Shown here: positions 45,923-55,296 of the stretch, in pieces | Position numbering within the stretch: the stretch's first letter is position 1 | Layout: every line of letters starts with the position of its first letter | Assembly: GCF_030546745.1 (NCBI RefSeq) | Contig: NZ_JAUOPD010000002.1 | Coordinates: 1-64,000, forward strand | DNA length: 64,000 nt | Direction: 5' to 3' | Origin: Thalassotalea sp. 1_MG-2023 | GTDB lineage: Bacteria; Pseudomonadota; Gammaproteobacteria; Enterobacterales; Alteromonadaceae | Translations under genes and position numbers: made by a program | The notes under the pieces: generated by a model | What the model was told of the DNA's origin: nothing | Databases searched by the model: none | What the model saw: the letters and a program-made list of their open reading frames with translations, nothing else

Positions 45923-46534
45923 ATGTTAATTCAGCAACGCTCTTCGCACATTAAAGGCTTTACCTTAATTGAAATATTAATGGTGATTGTGGTGATCGGT
46001 TTTATGGTTGCCGCAGTACAAATTAATTTCTTTTCGAATAAATCTGAACAACAAGTGACAGAAGAAGCCACAAGATTTGCCGGCATTTTTAATTTAGCTG
46101 CAGATTTTGGTCTATTAAATAATATTGAGATAGGGCTTTATGTTGAAGATAACAGCTATCAATTTCTTGGTTATGATGGTTCTCGGTGGACGAGCCTACC
46201 AAATGAAAAAACATTCGAACGTTACACCTTGGCTGACAATATTACTATGTCATTATCGTTTGATGGCTTAGCGCCTGAGGAAAGCACCCTTGTTGATCGT
46301 GAATTATTCATTCCTGATGAAGATCAACTGTCAGCAATGGAAGATGCACTCGACAAAGAACAAAAAATTCATATTCCTCAAGTGTATTTATTAACAGGTG
46401 GCGAGATTACTCCTTTTAAAGCTACATTTGCGACAACAGAACAAAGTAGTGAAGCATTCAGTATCAATGTGATTGGCAAATTTTATGCGCCTGTCACTCT
46501 TGAGCAGCAAGCGCAGGTGCGAAACAACGAATGA
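45923..46534 (+). CDS. gspH: minor pseudopilin GspH
   Basis: A 203-residue prepilin with leader MLIQQRSSHIKG and helix FTLIEILMVIVVIGFMVAA. The globular domain is longer than usual and has an acidic insertion near VDRELFIPDEDQLSAMEDAL. The stop overlaps gspI by four bases. Confidence 0.9.
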   Translation: MLIQQRSSHIKGFTLIEILMVIVVIGFMVAAVQINFFSNKSEQQVTEEATRFAGIFNLAADFGLLNNIEIGLYVEDNSYQFLGYDGSRWTSLPNEKTFERYTLADNITMSLSFDGLAPEESTLVDRELFIPDEDQLSAMEDALDKEQKIHIPQVYLLTGGEITPFKATFATTEQSSEAFSINVIGKFYAPVTLEQQAQVRNNE

Positions 46535-46926
46535 CGTATAGTTTGTCGATACGCAGAAAGCTGAAAGTAGCAGGCTTTACCTTAATTGAAGTGTTACTGG
46601 CTTTGTCAGTATTTGCGCTTGCAGGTGTTGCGTTATTGAGTACGTCGGATACCCATTTTTCAAGTTTAAATCATATCGAAAATAATATGGTTGCTCAGTG
46701 GGTAGCTTCTAACCAATTGGTGGAAGCAACGTTAGATGAGCAATGGCCGCCGAAGAACAAAAAAGGCAACGTTGATTTAGCAGGTAGGCAGTGGCATTGG
46801 CAACAAAAGGTTGAGGCAACTACTGATAAAGAAATGCGCAGCATTACCATTGAAGTACGTAGTGATGAAAAAGCTTCATTGGCATTAGCAAGCCTGACAA
46901 CCTTCGTTGCTAAGGAAAATCGTTAA
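46531..46926 (+). CDS. gspI: minor pseudopilin GspI
   Basis: A 131-residue prepilin; cleavage follows KVAG and precedes FTLIEVLLALSVFALAGVAL. It has NHIENNMVAQWVASNQLVEA, typical of GspI, which forms the tip complex with J and K. It overlaps gspH (ATGA) and shares one base with gspJ. Confidence 0.93.
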   Translation: MTYSLSIRRKLKVAGFTLIEVLLALSVFALAGVALLSTSDTHFSSLNHIENNMVAQWVASNQLVEATLDEQWPPKNKKGNVDLAGRQWHWQQKVEATTDKEMRSITIEVRSDEKASLALASLTTFVAKENR

Positions 46927-47609
46927 TGAAACGACTTGGCCTTGGTGGCTTTACCTTAATTGAAGTGTTACTAGCGACAGCAATATTTGCGGTAATTAGT
47001 ATTGCTAGTTTTAGTATTTTAGATGGCGTGATCCGTACAAAAGAAGGTGCAGAGCAAAAACAAAATAGGCTTAATGAAATACAACGCGCATGGATCATCA
47101 TTGAACGAGATTTATTGCAAGTCGCCAGACGTTCAGTTCGCGTTGAAGGTGAAGCGCCACAAACAGGCTTTTTTTATGTCGATAATGGCGACCTGATGTT
47201 AAGTGAACAGGCAATTGCATTTGTTCGAGGTGGCTGGAGTAATCCAAATTTAATCTTACCCCGCTCAGATATGCAACCTATTGCTTATCGCATTCGAGAA
47301 AACACCTTAGAACGTATGCATTTTAACTTTGTTGATCCTGTGATTGGTGAAGAGCCCATCATTAGGCCGCTAATACATGACGTAACGGATTTGAAAGTAC
47401 AATTTTTTGTCGATAAAAAATGGCAAGATAGTTTAACTGAAAATCAATGGCCCGAAGCCATTACGATTATTATCGACACAGAAGATTTAGGTGAATTAAC
47501 ACGTAAGTTTCTCATTATTTCCGCGCCTTTTAACGATAACAGCAACACAACAACGGGAACAGAAAACGAACAAGCTATCATTGATGGACCACAAAGGGTT
47601 AGCCAATGA
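46926..47609 (+). CDS. gspJ: minor pseudopilin GspJ
   Basis: A 227-residue prepilin with leader MKRLGLGG and helix FTLIEVLLATAIFAVISIAS. It has the GspJ-type segment RAWIIIERDLLQVARRSVR, followed by a beta-rich domain. The stop overlaps gspK by four bases. Confidence 0.93.
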   Translation: MKRLGLGGFTLIEVLLATAIFAVISIASFSILDGVIRTKEGAEQKQNRLNEIQRAWIIIERDLLQVARRSVRVEGEAPQTGFFYVDNGDLMLSEQAIAFVRGGWSNPNLILPRSDMQPIAYRIRENTLERMHFNFVDPVIGEEPIIRPLIHDVTDLKVQFFVDKKWQDSLTENQWPEAITIIIDTEDLGELTRKFLIISAPFNDNSNTTTGTENEQAIIDGPQRVSQ

Positions 47610-48580
47610 AACTAAACAAAGGTATTGCCCTTATCACTGTGATGTTGGTGGTAGCACTCGCTGCAACTATCGCTACACACATGCTGGCTAAAGTGCAGAT
47701 CGCAGTGAAAAAATCGGCAAATGTAAGCTTTAATCAACAAGCTTATTGGTATGCAATGGGAGCAGAAGCTTTTGCTAAAAGAGTATTAAAAACCAGCTTT
47801 GAAGAGACACCAGATAAAACAACACTAGCTCAAATTTGGGCGCAAGAAGAAAGCACTTACCCAGTTGATTACGGTGAAATCACTGGAGAAATTTCAGATT
47901 TACAGGCATGTTTAAATCTAAACGCGCTGCGAGTAACAGAAAACATTACACGCGAAAAAACTCCAGCTCGTGCAGCATTTGAAGCGCTGATTATTGCATT
48001 GAATATTGAAGGCGTTGATGTATTTTCCGCGGAGTATATGGCAGATGCGTTATCAGACTGGTTAGACAGTGATACCAGTATTGTTAGTGCAGGTGGTGCA
48101 GAAGATAACGATTATTCGGCAAAAGAATTTCCATACTTACCCGCCAACTATTATCTTGCTAGTGTGAATGAATTACGTGTTATTGAACACTTTACTAAAG
48201 ATGTTATCACTGCTTTAAAGCCATATGTTTGTGTATTACCTAATACTGATTTACACCAAATTAATATTAATACCGTATCAGATGAACAACCCGAACTACT
48301 GCAAGCTTTGCTGGATATTTCGAAAAGTGAAGCCCAACAGATTTTATCGGCAAGAGATATTAACGGTTTTGACAATATCGATGCTTTTTTTAATTTACCT
48401 GAAGTGAATAAATTAAAGATAACCGAAGCACAGAAACAACAGTTTGTAGTTGACAGCCAATACTTTACACTAAGGACTGTAGCAACATTTAACCAAAGTT
48501 ACTTTTATCTACAATCAATGATGCAAGTAAATGAAGACAATCAAATTAAGGTGATTAGTCGCACGATAGGACGTGATTGA
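47606..48580 (+). CDS. gspK: minor pseudopilin GspK
   Basis: A protein of 324 aa, the largest pseudopilin. The leader MKLNKG precedes IALITVMLVVALAATIATH; as in other GspK, the mature position 5 is not Glu. It contains the helical insert (YMADALSDWLDSDTSI) and the ENINTVSDEQPELLQALLD-type helix-hairpin-helix segment. It caps the pseudopilus. Its stop overlaps the next ATG (TGATG). Confidence 0.93.
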   Translation: MKLNKGIALITVMLVVALAATIATHMLAKVQIAVKKSANVSFNQQAYWYAMGAEAFAKRVLKTSFEETPDKTTLAQIWAQEESTYPVDYGEITGEISDLQACLNLNALRVTENITREKTPARAAFEALIIALNIEGVDVFSAEYMADALSDWLDSDTSIVSAGGAEDNDYSAKEFPYLPANYYLASVNELRVIEHFTKDVITALKPYVCVLPNTDLHQININTVSDEQPELLQALLDISKSEAQQILSARDINGFDNIDAFFNLPEVNKLKITEAQKQQFVVDSQYFTLRTVATFNQSYFYLQSMMQVNEDNQIKVISRTIGRD

Positions 48581-49800
48581 TGGCAGAACAATTAATAATA
48601 CGACTTGCGAGCCAAGATACCGACAAAGTGCATTGGTTGGTTTGGTCGAAGTCTGAAGAACATATTATTGCAAGCGGCGAACTTGCAACAATCTCTCATT
48701 TAAGTGAATTAAGCACAAAAGCAGTGCATCGAGAAGTCGTAGTGATATTGCCTAGTAGCGATGTAACACTTAAGCAACTTAACGTGCCGGCGAAATCGAA
48801 AAAAGCTATGCAACTTGCAGCGCCTTTCGTGATAGAAGATGATGTTGCGCAAGATGTTGATTCATTATTTTTTGCTTATGCAAACTTTTCTTCTGCAGAA
48901 GGGAATTGTCCATTAGCGTTTGTTGAAAAATACAAAATGACCCACTGGCTAACGCAGTTAGCTACCGCTTCTATTCAGGCTGACTTTGTTATTCCTGAAG
49001 TTTTGGCAATGCCGCCAGCTGATGATAGATGGCAAACGATTGCATTAGGTAATCAAGTGATTATCAGAAAGGGGCAATGGCAAGGTTGCACCATTGATGA
49101 GCCGTTATGGCCGCACATGCTGAGTATTTGGTTAAATGCAGATGAGAATATTGCTATTGATGCATTTTCACCCATACCACATCAAGCTGATAATATAGAC
49201 ATTAATTATCTACCCGAAGAGTTGCCGTTAGCATTAATGGCACAGCATTTGGATACCCGAAACTTTACCATGCTTCAAGGAGAATATGCAGCTAAGAAAG
49301 AGCGTTCTTCATTGGCTAAAACATGGGGATTAGTAGCGGGTATAGCATTGTTGGCATTAGTGCTAAATGTTGCAGGTAAAGCGATTACTTTAATGCAGTT
49401 AAACTCGCAAATTGCAGCAGTAGAAACAAGTGTTATTGAACGTTACAAACACGCTTTCCCGCAAACACAACGGGTACGTATTGCCACAGTGAAGTCGCAA
49501 TTGCGCAGACAACTTTCCACTATTCAAGGCGTTGACAACAACGGAGACTTTCTCGCCTTGTTGATGCAACTTCAACCAGTATTTGCACAAGTGCCGACTT
49601 TGAAGCCTGAAAACTTGAGGTATGATGGCAAACGCAAAGAATTGCGCATGCAAGCAACGGCAAAAGGCTATCAAGACTTTGAAAAGTTTAATGCAGCGTT
49701 AGCACCTAATTTTACTGTTTCACAAGGAGCATTAAATAATCAGGGAACAAGCGTGACCGGTGCTATTAGCATTAAAGCAAAAAGCGGAGGAAACTCATGA
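48580..49800 (+). CDS. gspL: type II secretion protein GspL
   Basis: A bitopic inner membrane protein of 406 aa. The cytoplasmic actin-like domain (residues 1-240, with VKLPSSDVTLKQLNVPAK-type segment) binds GspE. One helix follows (LVAGIALLALVLNVAGKAI), then a periplasmic ferredoxin-like domain. The ATG at 48580 inside the TGATG overlap was chosen rather than TTG one codon earlier. Confidence 0.93.
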   Translation: MAEQLIIRLASQDTDKVHWLVWSKSEEHIIASGELATISHLSELSTKAVHREVVVILPSSDVTLKQLNVPAKSKKAMQLAAPFVIEDDVAQDVDSLFFAYANFSSAEGNCPLAFVEKYKMTHWLTQLATASIQADFVIPEVLAMPPADDRWQTIALGNQVIIRKGQWQGCTIDEPLWPHMLSIWLNADENIAIDAFSPIPHQADNIDINYLPEELPLALMAQHLDTRNFTMLQGEYAAKKERSSLAKTWGLVAGIALLALVLNVAGKAITLMQLNSQIAAVETSVIERYKHAFPQTQRVRIATVKSQLRRQLSTIQGVDNNGDFLALLMQLQPVFAQVPTLKPENLRYDGKRKELRMQATAKGYQDFEKFNAALAPNFTVSQGALNNQGTSVTGAISIKAKSGGNS

Positions 49801-50264
49801 AAGAGTGGTGGGTGAATTTACAACTAAGAGAGCAACGATTAGTTGCAGCCTTAGGCTCTGTTTTATGTATTTTTGTTTTTTATCAATTAGTGTGGCAACC
49901 CTTAACAAATGGGGTGAGTAAAGCTGAACAAAAGCTTGAGCGACAACAAGCCCTGTTATCATGGGTTGAAGAAGAAACTGCTCGTATAGCACAGTTTCAG
50001 AAAGCACAACCAAACAGTTCGCAAAACACGAGTTTAGCCAGTATTGTTAATCGTACTGCACAACAGCAACAAATAGTGATTGCTCGCTTACAACCGCAGT
50101 CCGGTGGAGTGCTAGTATGGGTTGATAACATTAACTTTAATGACTTGCTAACTTGGTTATCAAGATTATCGAAAGAGCATGGCGTGAAAGTGATTAATAT
50201 AGATATTAGCCAAGATAATGTTTCAGGAAGTGTAGCGGTCAAGCGCTTACAGTTAGGAAGGTGA
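49797..50264 (+). CDS. gspM: type II secretion protein GspM
   Basis: A protein of 155 aa with an N-terminal helix (LVAALGSVLCIFVFYQLVW) and a periplasmic domain (LASIVNRTAQQQQIVIARLQ, FNDLLTWLSRLSKEHGVKV). It pairs with GspL in the inner membrane platform. It overlaps gspL by four bases. Confidence 0.92.
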   Translation: MKEWWVNLQLREQRLVAALGSVLCIFVFYQLVWQPLTNGVSKAEQKLERQQALLSWVEEETARIAQFQKAQPNSSQNTSLASIVNRTAQQQQIVIARLQPQSGGVLVWVDNINFNDLLTWLSRLSKEHGVKVINIDISQDNVSGSVAVKRLQLGR

Positions 50265-50266
50265 TA

Positions 50267-51010
50267 GTGAAAAAATGGTTAACGTTAGGAGCGGTTGTCA
50301 TTGCTCTTTATTTATGTTTTTTATTGATAAAACTACCAGCAGCTTTTGTTGCTAATTGGGTGACAATACCACCACATATTTCAGTGACTGATATACAAGG
50401 CTCTATTTGGCAACCTAAAATAGGAAGTGTTACGGTCAATGGTACGCGCATAGAAAAAATTAACCTTAATGTGAGATTTCTATCATTGCTTAGTTTTAAT
50501 CCTACAATTGATGTTACGTTTGGCGATCCTAATTTGAGCCCAATAGATGGCTTTGCTTCTGTATCACACTTATTCTCACAACCGATTATTTCCAATGTTG
50601 AAATGAATTTACCTGCGGCATTAATTGCAAAACATATTCCTACACCAGTAGCAGTGTCAGCCCATCGCTACATCAACGTGAATATAGAAAAATTTCAAGC
50701 GGCTAAACCAGTTTGCCAACAGTTAAGCGGTAGTGTGACTTGGCCAAATGCCGCTGTAACGGTGTTAGCGCAGAAAGTTACGCTAGGTGATTTAACAGGT
50801 GAGCTGAGTTGTCAACAGGGCGAAGCTGTTTTGAATGTTAACGGTGATAACGATATAGGTTTAACCTTTACGGTAAATATTGGTGCGAATGGCTATGCTT
50901 ATGGTAATGGGTATATAGCGCCCACGAGTAAAACGCCGAAAGCGATCATGCAAGTTTTACCTATGGTCAGTAAACAAGATAGCCAAGGACGTTTTCCTCT
51001 GCGCTTTTAA
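50267..51010 (+). CDS. gspN: type II secretion protein GspN
   Basis: A protein of 247 aa from the GTG at 50267, six bases after AGGAAGG (a GTG at 50261 is too close). It has an N-terminal membrane helix (WLTLGAVVIALYLCFLLI) and a periplasmic domain with DIQGSIWQPKIGSVTVNG. GspN is an accessory subunit present in only some systems. Last gene of the operon; it ends three bases before the converging yrfG, with no terminator between. Confidence 0.88.
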   Translation: MKKWLTLGAVVIALYLCFLLIKLPAAFVANWVTIPPHISVTDIQGSIWQPKIGSVTVNGTRIEKINLNVRFLSLLSFNPTIDVTFGDPNLSPIDGFASVSHLFSQPIISNVEMNLPAALIAKHIPTPVAVSAHRYINVNIEKFQAAKPVCQQLSGSVTWPNAAVTVLAQKVTLGDLTGELSCQQGEAVLNVNGDNDIGLTFTVNIGANGYAYGNGYIAPTSKTPKAIMQVLPMVSKQDSQGRFPLRF

Positions 51011-51013
51011 AGG

Positions 51014-51691
51014 TTAGCGAACTACCGGATTATCGTAAATATCGCTAAGCATGGTGCGATAGTCACTGACGGCGGGAAATTCGACAATATTTTTGACGGG
51101 TAGCTTGCTATCAGGGTTTGCAACCGCAAGTATATGTTTAATACCAAATGTTTGTGCTGAAGTGAGTATCGGTAAACTGTCATCAACAAACAAGGTGGTA
51201 TTTACATCAAAATCTTGTTTAGCTTGTAATTTTTGCCATAAAGATTGTGATTCTTTAGTGACACCAAACTCATGTGTTGAATATAGCGTATCAAAATACC
51301 GGTCTAGTTGCGTACGCTCTATTTTAAGGGCAAGGCTATCAGGGTGAGCGTTCGTTACCAATATAACTTCTCGACCCGTTTGTTTAAGTGCCGTAAGAAA
51401 GTCGTGTGCATCTTCACGAAGATTAATCAAATGCTGCACTTCGCGTTTTAATTCGTTGATTGGCATATTGGTTTGCTCTGCCCAATAGTCAATACAATAC
51501 CAAGAAAGCGTTCCTGATACTTTTTCGTAATGAGCCAGCATCGAATTTGTTGCTTCTTCTACACTAATATTTTGTTGTTCACTGATGCGTTTAGGCAAAT
51601 GTGTTAACCAAAAATGGTTGTCATAGTGTAGATCTAATATCGTCCCGTCCATATCTAACAACACAGTAGATATTTTTGACCAATCTATCAT
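51014..51691 (-). CDS. yrfG: GMP/IMP nucleotidase YrfG (HAD family)
   Basis: A 225-residue HAD hydrolase. Motif I DMDGTILD holds the nucleophile Asp, motif II is LVTNAHP, the lysine region is GVTKESQSLW, and motif IV is FVDDSLP. E. coli YrfG removes phosphate from GMP and IMP; specificity here is by homology. It is divergent from nudE, a conserved gammaproteobacterial arrangement. Confidence 0.88.
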   Translation of the reverse strand: MIDWSKISTVLLDMDGTILDLHYDNHFWLTHLPKRISEQQNISVEEATNSMLAHYEKVSGTLSWYCIDYWAEQTNMPINELKREVQHLINLREDAHDFLTALKQTGREVILVTNAHPDSLALKIERTQLDRYFDTLYSTHEFGVTKESQSLWQKLQAKQDFDVNTTLFVDDSLPILTSAQTFGIKHILAVANPDSKLPVKNIVEFPAVSDYRTMLSDIYDNPVVR

Positions 51692-51778
51692 AGATTTTTC
51701 CTAGTAAAACACTTTATCATAGGAGTATATCGAATCTTGTAGGGTCATTGCCAAATAATAACGGCAACTCTGGTGATA

Positions 51779-52336
51779 ATGTCAAAAAATAAACAACTGC
51801 CAAACATTAATAAGCGTACGTCAATCGCCAAAAGTTTACTCTTTTCTATAGAGCAGTTAGAACTGACCTTTAGTAATGGTGCAGAAAGAGTCTATGAACG
51901 AATGGAAGGTTCTGGGCGAGGCTCAGTGATGATAGTATCACTGACTAAAGATAACGGTTTATTATTGGTTAAAGAGTATTGTGCAGGCACTCACAGCTAT
52001 GAACTTGGTTTTCCAAAAGGGTTAATTGATCCGGGGGAAACTGCCATAGAAGCTGCGAATCGTGAATTAAAAGAAGAAGTGGGATTTGGCGCCAAACAAT
52101 TGATACCTTTGCATACCGTTGCAATGGCACCGGCTTTCTTCGGCGGTACGATGGAAATATTTATTGCTAAAGACTTATATCCACAAACGTTACCTGGTGA
52201 TGAACCCGAGCCGATGGAGTTAATACATTGGCCTGTTGACGATTATGTTGATTTACTCGCACGTGAAGATTTCAATGAGGCTCGTAGTATTGCGGCACTC
52301 ATGTTACTAGTTGATAAATTAAGGAATGGTGGATGA
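51779..52336 (+). CDS. nudE: ADP compounds hydrolase NudE
   Basis: A Nudix hydrolase of 185 aa. The Nudix box spans residues 81-104 (GLIDPGETAIEAANRELKEE, then VGFG) with REL-KEEVG intact. It is preceded by SYELGFPK. It hydrolyses ADP-ribose, Ap3A and NADH-type substrates in E. coli. The ATG at 51779 was preferred over GTG two codons earlier. The stop overlaps the cysQ start by four bases. Confidence 0.92.
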   Translation: MSKNKQLPNINKRTSIAKSLLFSIEQLELTFSNGAERVYERMEGSGRGSVMIVSLTKDNGLLLVKEYCAGTHSYELGFPKGLIDPGETAIEAANRELKEEVGFGAKQLIPLHTVAMAPAFFGGTMEIFIAKDLYPQTLPGDEPEPMELIHWPVDDYVDLLAREDFNEARSIAALMLLVDKLRNGG

Positions 52337-53151
52337 ATTTAGAATCACTATTAGCAATTGCGATTGATAGTAGCAAAAAAGCTGGAGTAGAAGTGCTTAA
52401 ACATTATACTCGAGGTGATTTCACTGCCGAAATGAAAAAAGATAACAGCCCGGTAACAAGTGCCGATATTGCAGCGAATGATGTACTGATGGCTGAACTA
52501 TCAAGATTAACACCTGACATTCCTATTATCTCTGAAGAAGTTGGCGCATTACCCTTTGATAAACGTAAAGGTTGGAGCCGTTATTGGTTGCTTGATCCGA
52601 TTGATGGTACAGGTGAGTTTATTATCGGAAGTGGCGACTTTGCGGTAAATGTTGCTCTTATTGAACAAGGTAAACCTGTTATAGGTGTTATTCACGCACC
52701 CGATCACCGAATGACTTACTTTGGACAAAAAGGAGCAGGTGCTTATAAAGAACAGGTAAAGGGTACTGAAAAAATTAATGTGGCACGATACGATGGTGAG
52801 CGAGAAATCAATGTGGCGGTAAGCCGTCGACAAAAATTAAATGTTATGGGGCAATACCTACGCGATAACTTTTCATACCAACATATTGCATTGGGAAGTT
52901 GCTCATTAAAAAATTGTTTAATAGCTGAAGGTGGCGCAGACTGTTACTTAAGAATTGGCCCAACAGGTGAATGGGATACAGGAGCGAGCCAATGTATCTT
53001 AGAGCAAGCGGGTGGTACTATTCTTGATAGTGAATTTAACCCCTTGACTTATAACAGGCGAGATAGCTTGTTAAATCCTGACTTCATCTCATTGGGGTCG
53101 AACGACATTCCATGGCAAGATGTGATTATTCCACATCAAGCACGCCGATAA
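52333..53151 (+). CDS. cysQ: 3'(2'),5'-bisphosphate nucleotidase CysQ
   Basis: A lithium-sensitive phosphatase of 272 aa. Metal-binding motifs are EEVG (about residue 68), DPIDGTGEF (about 87) and GEWDTGASQCILEQAGG (about 215). It removes the 3'-phosphate from PAP made in sulfate assimilation. It is coupled to nudE, giving a nucleotide clean-up operon. Confidence 0.95.
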   Translation: MNLESLLAIAIDSSKKAGVEVLKHYTRGDFTAEMKKDNSPVTSADIAANDVLMAELSRLTPDIPIISEEVGALPFDKRKGWSRYWLLDPIDGTGEFIIGSGDFAVNVALIEQGKPVIGVIHAPDHRMTYFGQKGAGAYKEQVKGTEKINVARYDGEREINVAVSRRQKLNVMGQYLRDNFSYQHIALGSCSLKNCLIAEGGADCYLRIGPTGEWDTGASQCILEQAGGTILDSEFNPLTYNRRDSLLNPDFISLGSNDIPWQDVIIPHQARR

Positions 53152-53168
53152 TTTACCAAGAAGGATTT

Positions 53169-53744
53169 ATGCATATGAAAAAAATAATTACCGTATTAGC
53201 GAGTTTACTGATGTTTCCCGCAATGGCTGATTGGCAGCTAAATACCGAGGAATCATCGTTAATTTTCACTTCGATTAAAAAAGAACATATTGCTGAAAAT
53301 CATAATTTTGGCGCATTGACTGCCAATATTTCAAATACAGGAGCTGTTGAGCTAACTATCGATCTCGCGAGCGTCAATACAAATATACCGATTCGTGATC
53401 AACGTATGGGAGAGCATTTATTTGCGACGAAAATGTTTCCTAAAGCAACGTTCACTAGCAAAATATCGCCTGAATTTCTCTCGAAGCTGAAAATGGGCGA
53501 GATCAAACCGTTAACCTTAACAGGTGAAATGGCGTTACATGATAATAAACAAAAAATTACAGCACAGGTGAATGTTAGCCGTTTAGCGAAAAATAAAGTT
53601 GTGGTCACAAGCGTAGCGCCTATTTTGATAAAAGCGCAAGATTTTGCACTTGTAAAAGGCATCAATAAATTGCAAGAGTTAGCAGGCTTACCAAGTATAA
53701 GCCATACGGTTCCTGTTGTGTTTACCTTAAGCTTTACTCGATAG
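53169..53744 (+). CDS. YceI-like periplasmic protein
   Basis: A protein of 191 aa. The signal peptide MHMKKIITVLASLLMFPAMA precedes a lipocalin-like YceI domain (SLIFTSIKKEHIAENHNFG, SVNTNIPIRDQRMGEHLF, FPKATFTSKISPEFL). Family members bind isoprenoid or other amphiphilic ligands. AAGGA precedes the start; an ATG two codons later is equally possible. It lies 17 bases after cysQ but is probably functionally unrelated. Confidence 0.85.
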   Translation: MHMKKIITVLASLLMFPAMADWQLNTEESSLIFTSIKKEHIAENHNFGALTANISNTGAVELTIDLASVNTNIPIRDQRMGEHLFATKMFPKATFTSKISPEFLSKLKMGEIKPLTLTGEMALHDNKQKITAQVNVSRLAKNKVVVTSVAPILIKAQDFALVKGINKLQELAGLPSISHTVPVVFTLSFTR

Positions 53745-53805
53745 GTCAAACTCGGGGATTAGTTATGGATGATATTGACGTGCATAATTTATCCCTGCTA
53801 CCGAT

Positions 53806-54048
53806 TTAATAATCATCGGATGACGAAGGTACTTGATTAAACTGTTTTGCCGGTAAAATGTTAACGTTCTGGTGTAGCTCAGAATAGACCAAAACGGCTT
53901 TTCCTTGTTGAAGCTGCATTTTTACCATCGCTATTTTTTCCTGCATACTCGCTTCTTGTGCACCATAATCGGTACCTTCACGCAAGATGAATGCTTCAAT
54001 TATATTATTAAGTGTGTCTGAGTCGATAGCATCTAAAGGAATGATCAT
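53806..54048 (-). CDS. yheU: YheU family protein
   Basis: An 80-residue protein with the family core [17 protein letters not shown] and [19 protein letters not shown]. Its function is unknown. In E. coli yheU lies next to prkB; here it is 20 kb away from that gene, near yheS and yheV. Confidence 0.88.
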   Translation of the reverse strand: MIIPLDAIDSDTLNNIIEAFILREGTDYGAQEASMQEKIAMVKMQLQQGKAVLVYSELHQNVNILPAKQFNQVPSSSDDY

Positions 54049-54169
54049 AAACGTGTTAATTAATGGCTAGGCACAGTAGTGTAACTGAATTGACCTGTTT
54101 AACCCAAATAGTCATAGCAATTGGTCTTATTACCACTGTGATTAAATAAATGATCACTTTGAATGGTAT

Positions 54170-54859
54170 TTAAACCAATTGGTTGATAAGTAACCCTTTA
54201 CGCGCCTCTTCATCTTTTTTATTGAGTACTGAGGCCTGTAGTTGGATATTAACCTGCTGTTGCTCACTACTCGTTTGCCCATAGTCGGTATCTTCAATAC
54301 GAGATCTGGCTGCGCTTACATTAACTTGTGTTGCTTCGTACGTGCTTACTTGCCCAGCTAGCGCACTATTTTCAGCCCCTAATGTTGTGGCGTTGTTAGA
54401 AATGGTAGACAAAGCTGACTCTATTGATTGTTGAGTCGCTTGCGGGTTGTTCGCGTCTAAACCGGAGACAAAATTGCCATTACCTAATGCTTTATCAGCA
54501 AGGGTATTAATTTGTTCTGTTAACTGATCGAGCTCACCTTGAATCGCGTTATTATCAGATAAAGGATTACCAGATTGAATTGATAATACATTCGCACGTT
54601 GTAAACTCTCAGTAATTGAAGAAAGTTGACCGGTTTGCACATTATTGAGGTTAACCTGATCCTGCGCATTAACGTTGAGTTGTTGATCGTTGTTTACTTG
54701 CGAGGTCAGTCGACTACTAATTTGTAAGCCAGCGGCATCGTCGGCAGCACTATTTATGCTTTTACCAGAGGCTAATTTTTCGTTTTTTTCTTCACGATCT
54801 TGTTGTGTGCGCTCAATAATACTCAACGCATTAGATGTATTGTTAACTGATAGCTCCAT
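54170..54859 (-). CDS. orphan short flagellin-like protein
   Basis: A protein of 229 aa. The N-terminal part (LSVNNTSNALSIIERTQQD, EKLASGKSINSAADDAAGLQ, ISSRLTSQVN) and the C-terminal part (YEATQVNVSAARSRIEDTDYG) match the D0/D1 flagellin domains. The variable central domain is almost absent. The C terminus KDEEARKGLLINQLV differs from normal flagellins, which end near SLLG/LLR. ATG at 54859 has AAGG upstream. No other flagellar gene is in the window. It may be a minor filament or secreted variant; it could also be a relic under weak selection. Confidence 0.78.
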   Translation of the reverse strand: MELSVNNTSNALSIIERTQQDREEKNEKLASGKSINSAADDAAGLQISSRLTSQVNNDQQLNVNAQDQVNLNNVQTGQLSSITESLQRANVLSIQSGNPLSDNNAIQGELDQLTEQINTLADKALGNGNFVSGLDANNPQATQQSIESALSTISNNATTLGAENSALAGQVSTYEATQVNVSAARSRIEDTDYGQTSSEQQQVNIQLQASVLNKKDEEARKGLLINQLV

Positions 54860-55030
54860 CACAATAACCTTTTCTAGAATGTGTTTCGTTCATCACAATA
54901 ATACTGGTTCAGTATAGCAAAGGCAGCGTTTTATTGCCTACTTTACGCACAATAAACTGGCATGCGAAATTCTGAATAACAGCACAAAAAAGAAAATATT
55001 GCCGGAAAGTGATAATTTTTTTGTAATTAT

Positions 55031-55159
55031 CTAATTATTTTGTTCAATGTTTTTTATGAAAAAATAGACATAAAAGCCACAAATACCTAGCACCACACTT
55101 AAACCAATAATTGAAATGTAGACAACAGGGTCATTGAATAACATGGTAAAAAAGTTCAT
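55031..55159 (-). CDS. 42-residue membrane peptide, DUF3149-like
   Basis: A 43-codon frame with AAGGAAC upstream of ATG. The product is MNFFTMLFNDPVVYISIIGL followed by a continuous hydrophobic helix (SVVLGICGFYVYFFI) and KNIEQNN. A short amphipathic start, a single membrane helix and a charged end resemble the DUF3149 family of tiny gammaproteobacterial membrane proteins. Function unknown. Confidence 0.65.
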   Translation of the reverse strand: MNFFTMLFNDPVVYISIIGLSVVLGICGFYVYFFIKNIEQNN

Positions 55160-55248
55160 AACTTGTTCCTTAACTGAAATAACGATTTCAACGCTATTTT
55201 AAATTAATGAAAGAAGCATGTTATGACGTGGATCAAAAAATGGGCGAG

Positions 55249-55282
55249 TGTCACCTACATATTTTATAATGTGTAGGTGACA
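55249..55282. terminator. hairpin downstream of the Sel1 gene
   Basis: The perfect 11-bp arms TGTCACCTACA and TGTAGGTGACA have a 12-base AT loop. It lies 15 bases after the Sel1 protein stop. No T run follows, so it may act with Rho or stabilise the mRNA end. Confidence 0.5.
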
Positions 55283-55296
55283 TAAACATGAATGAA

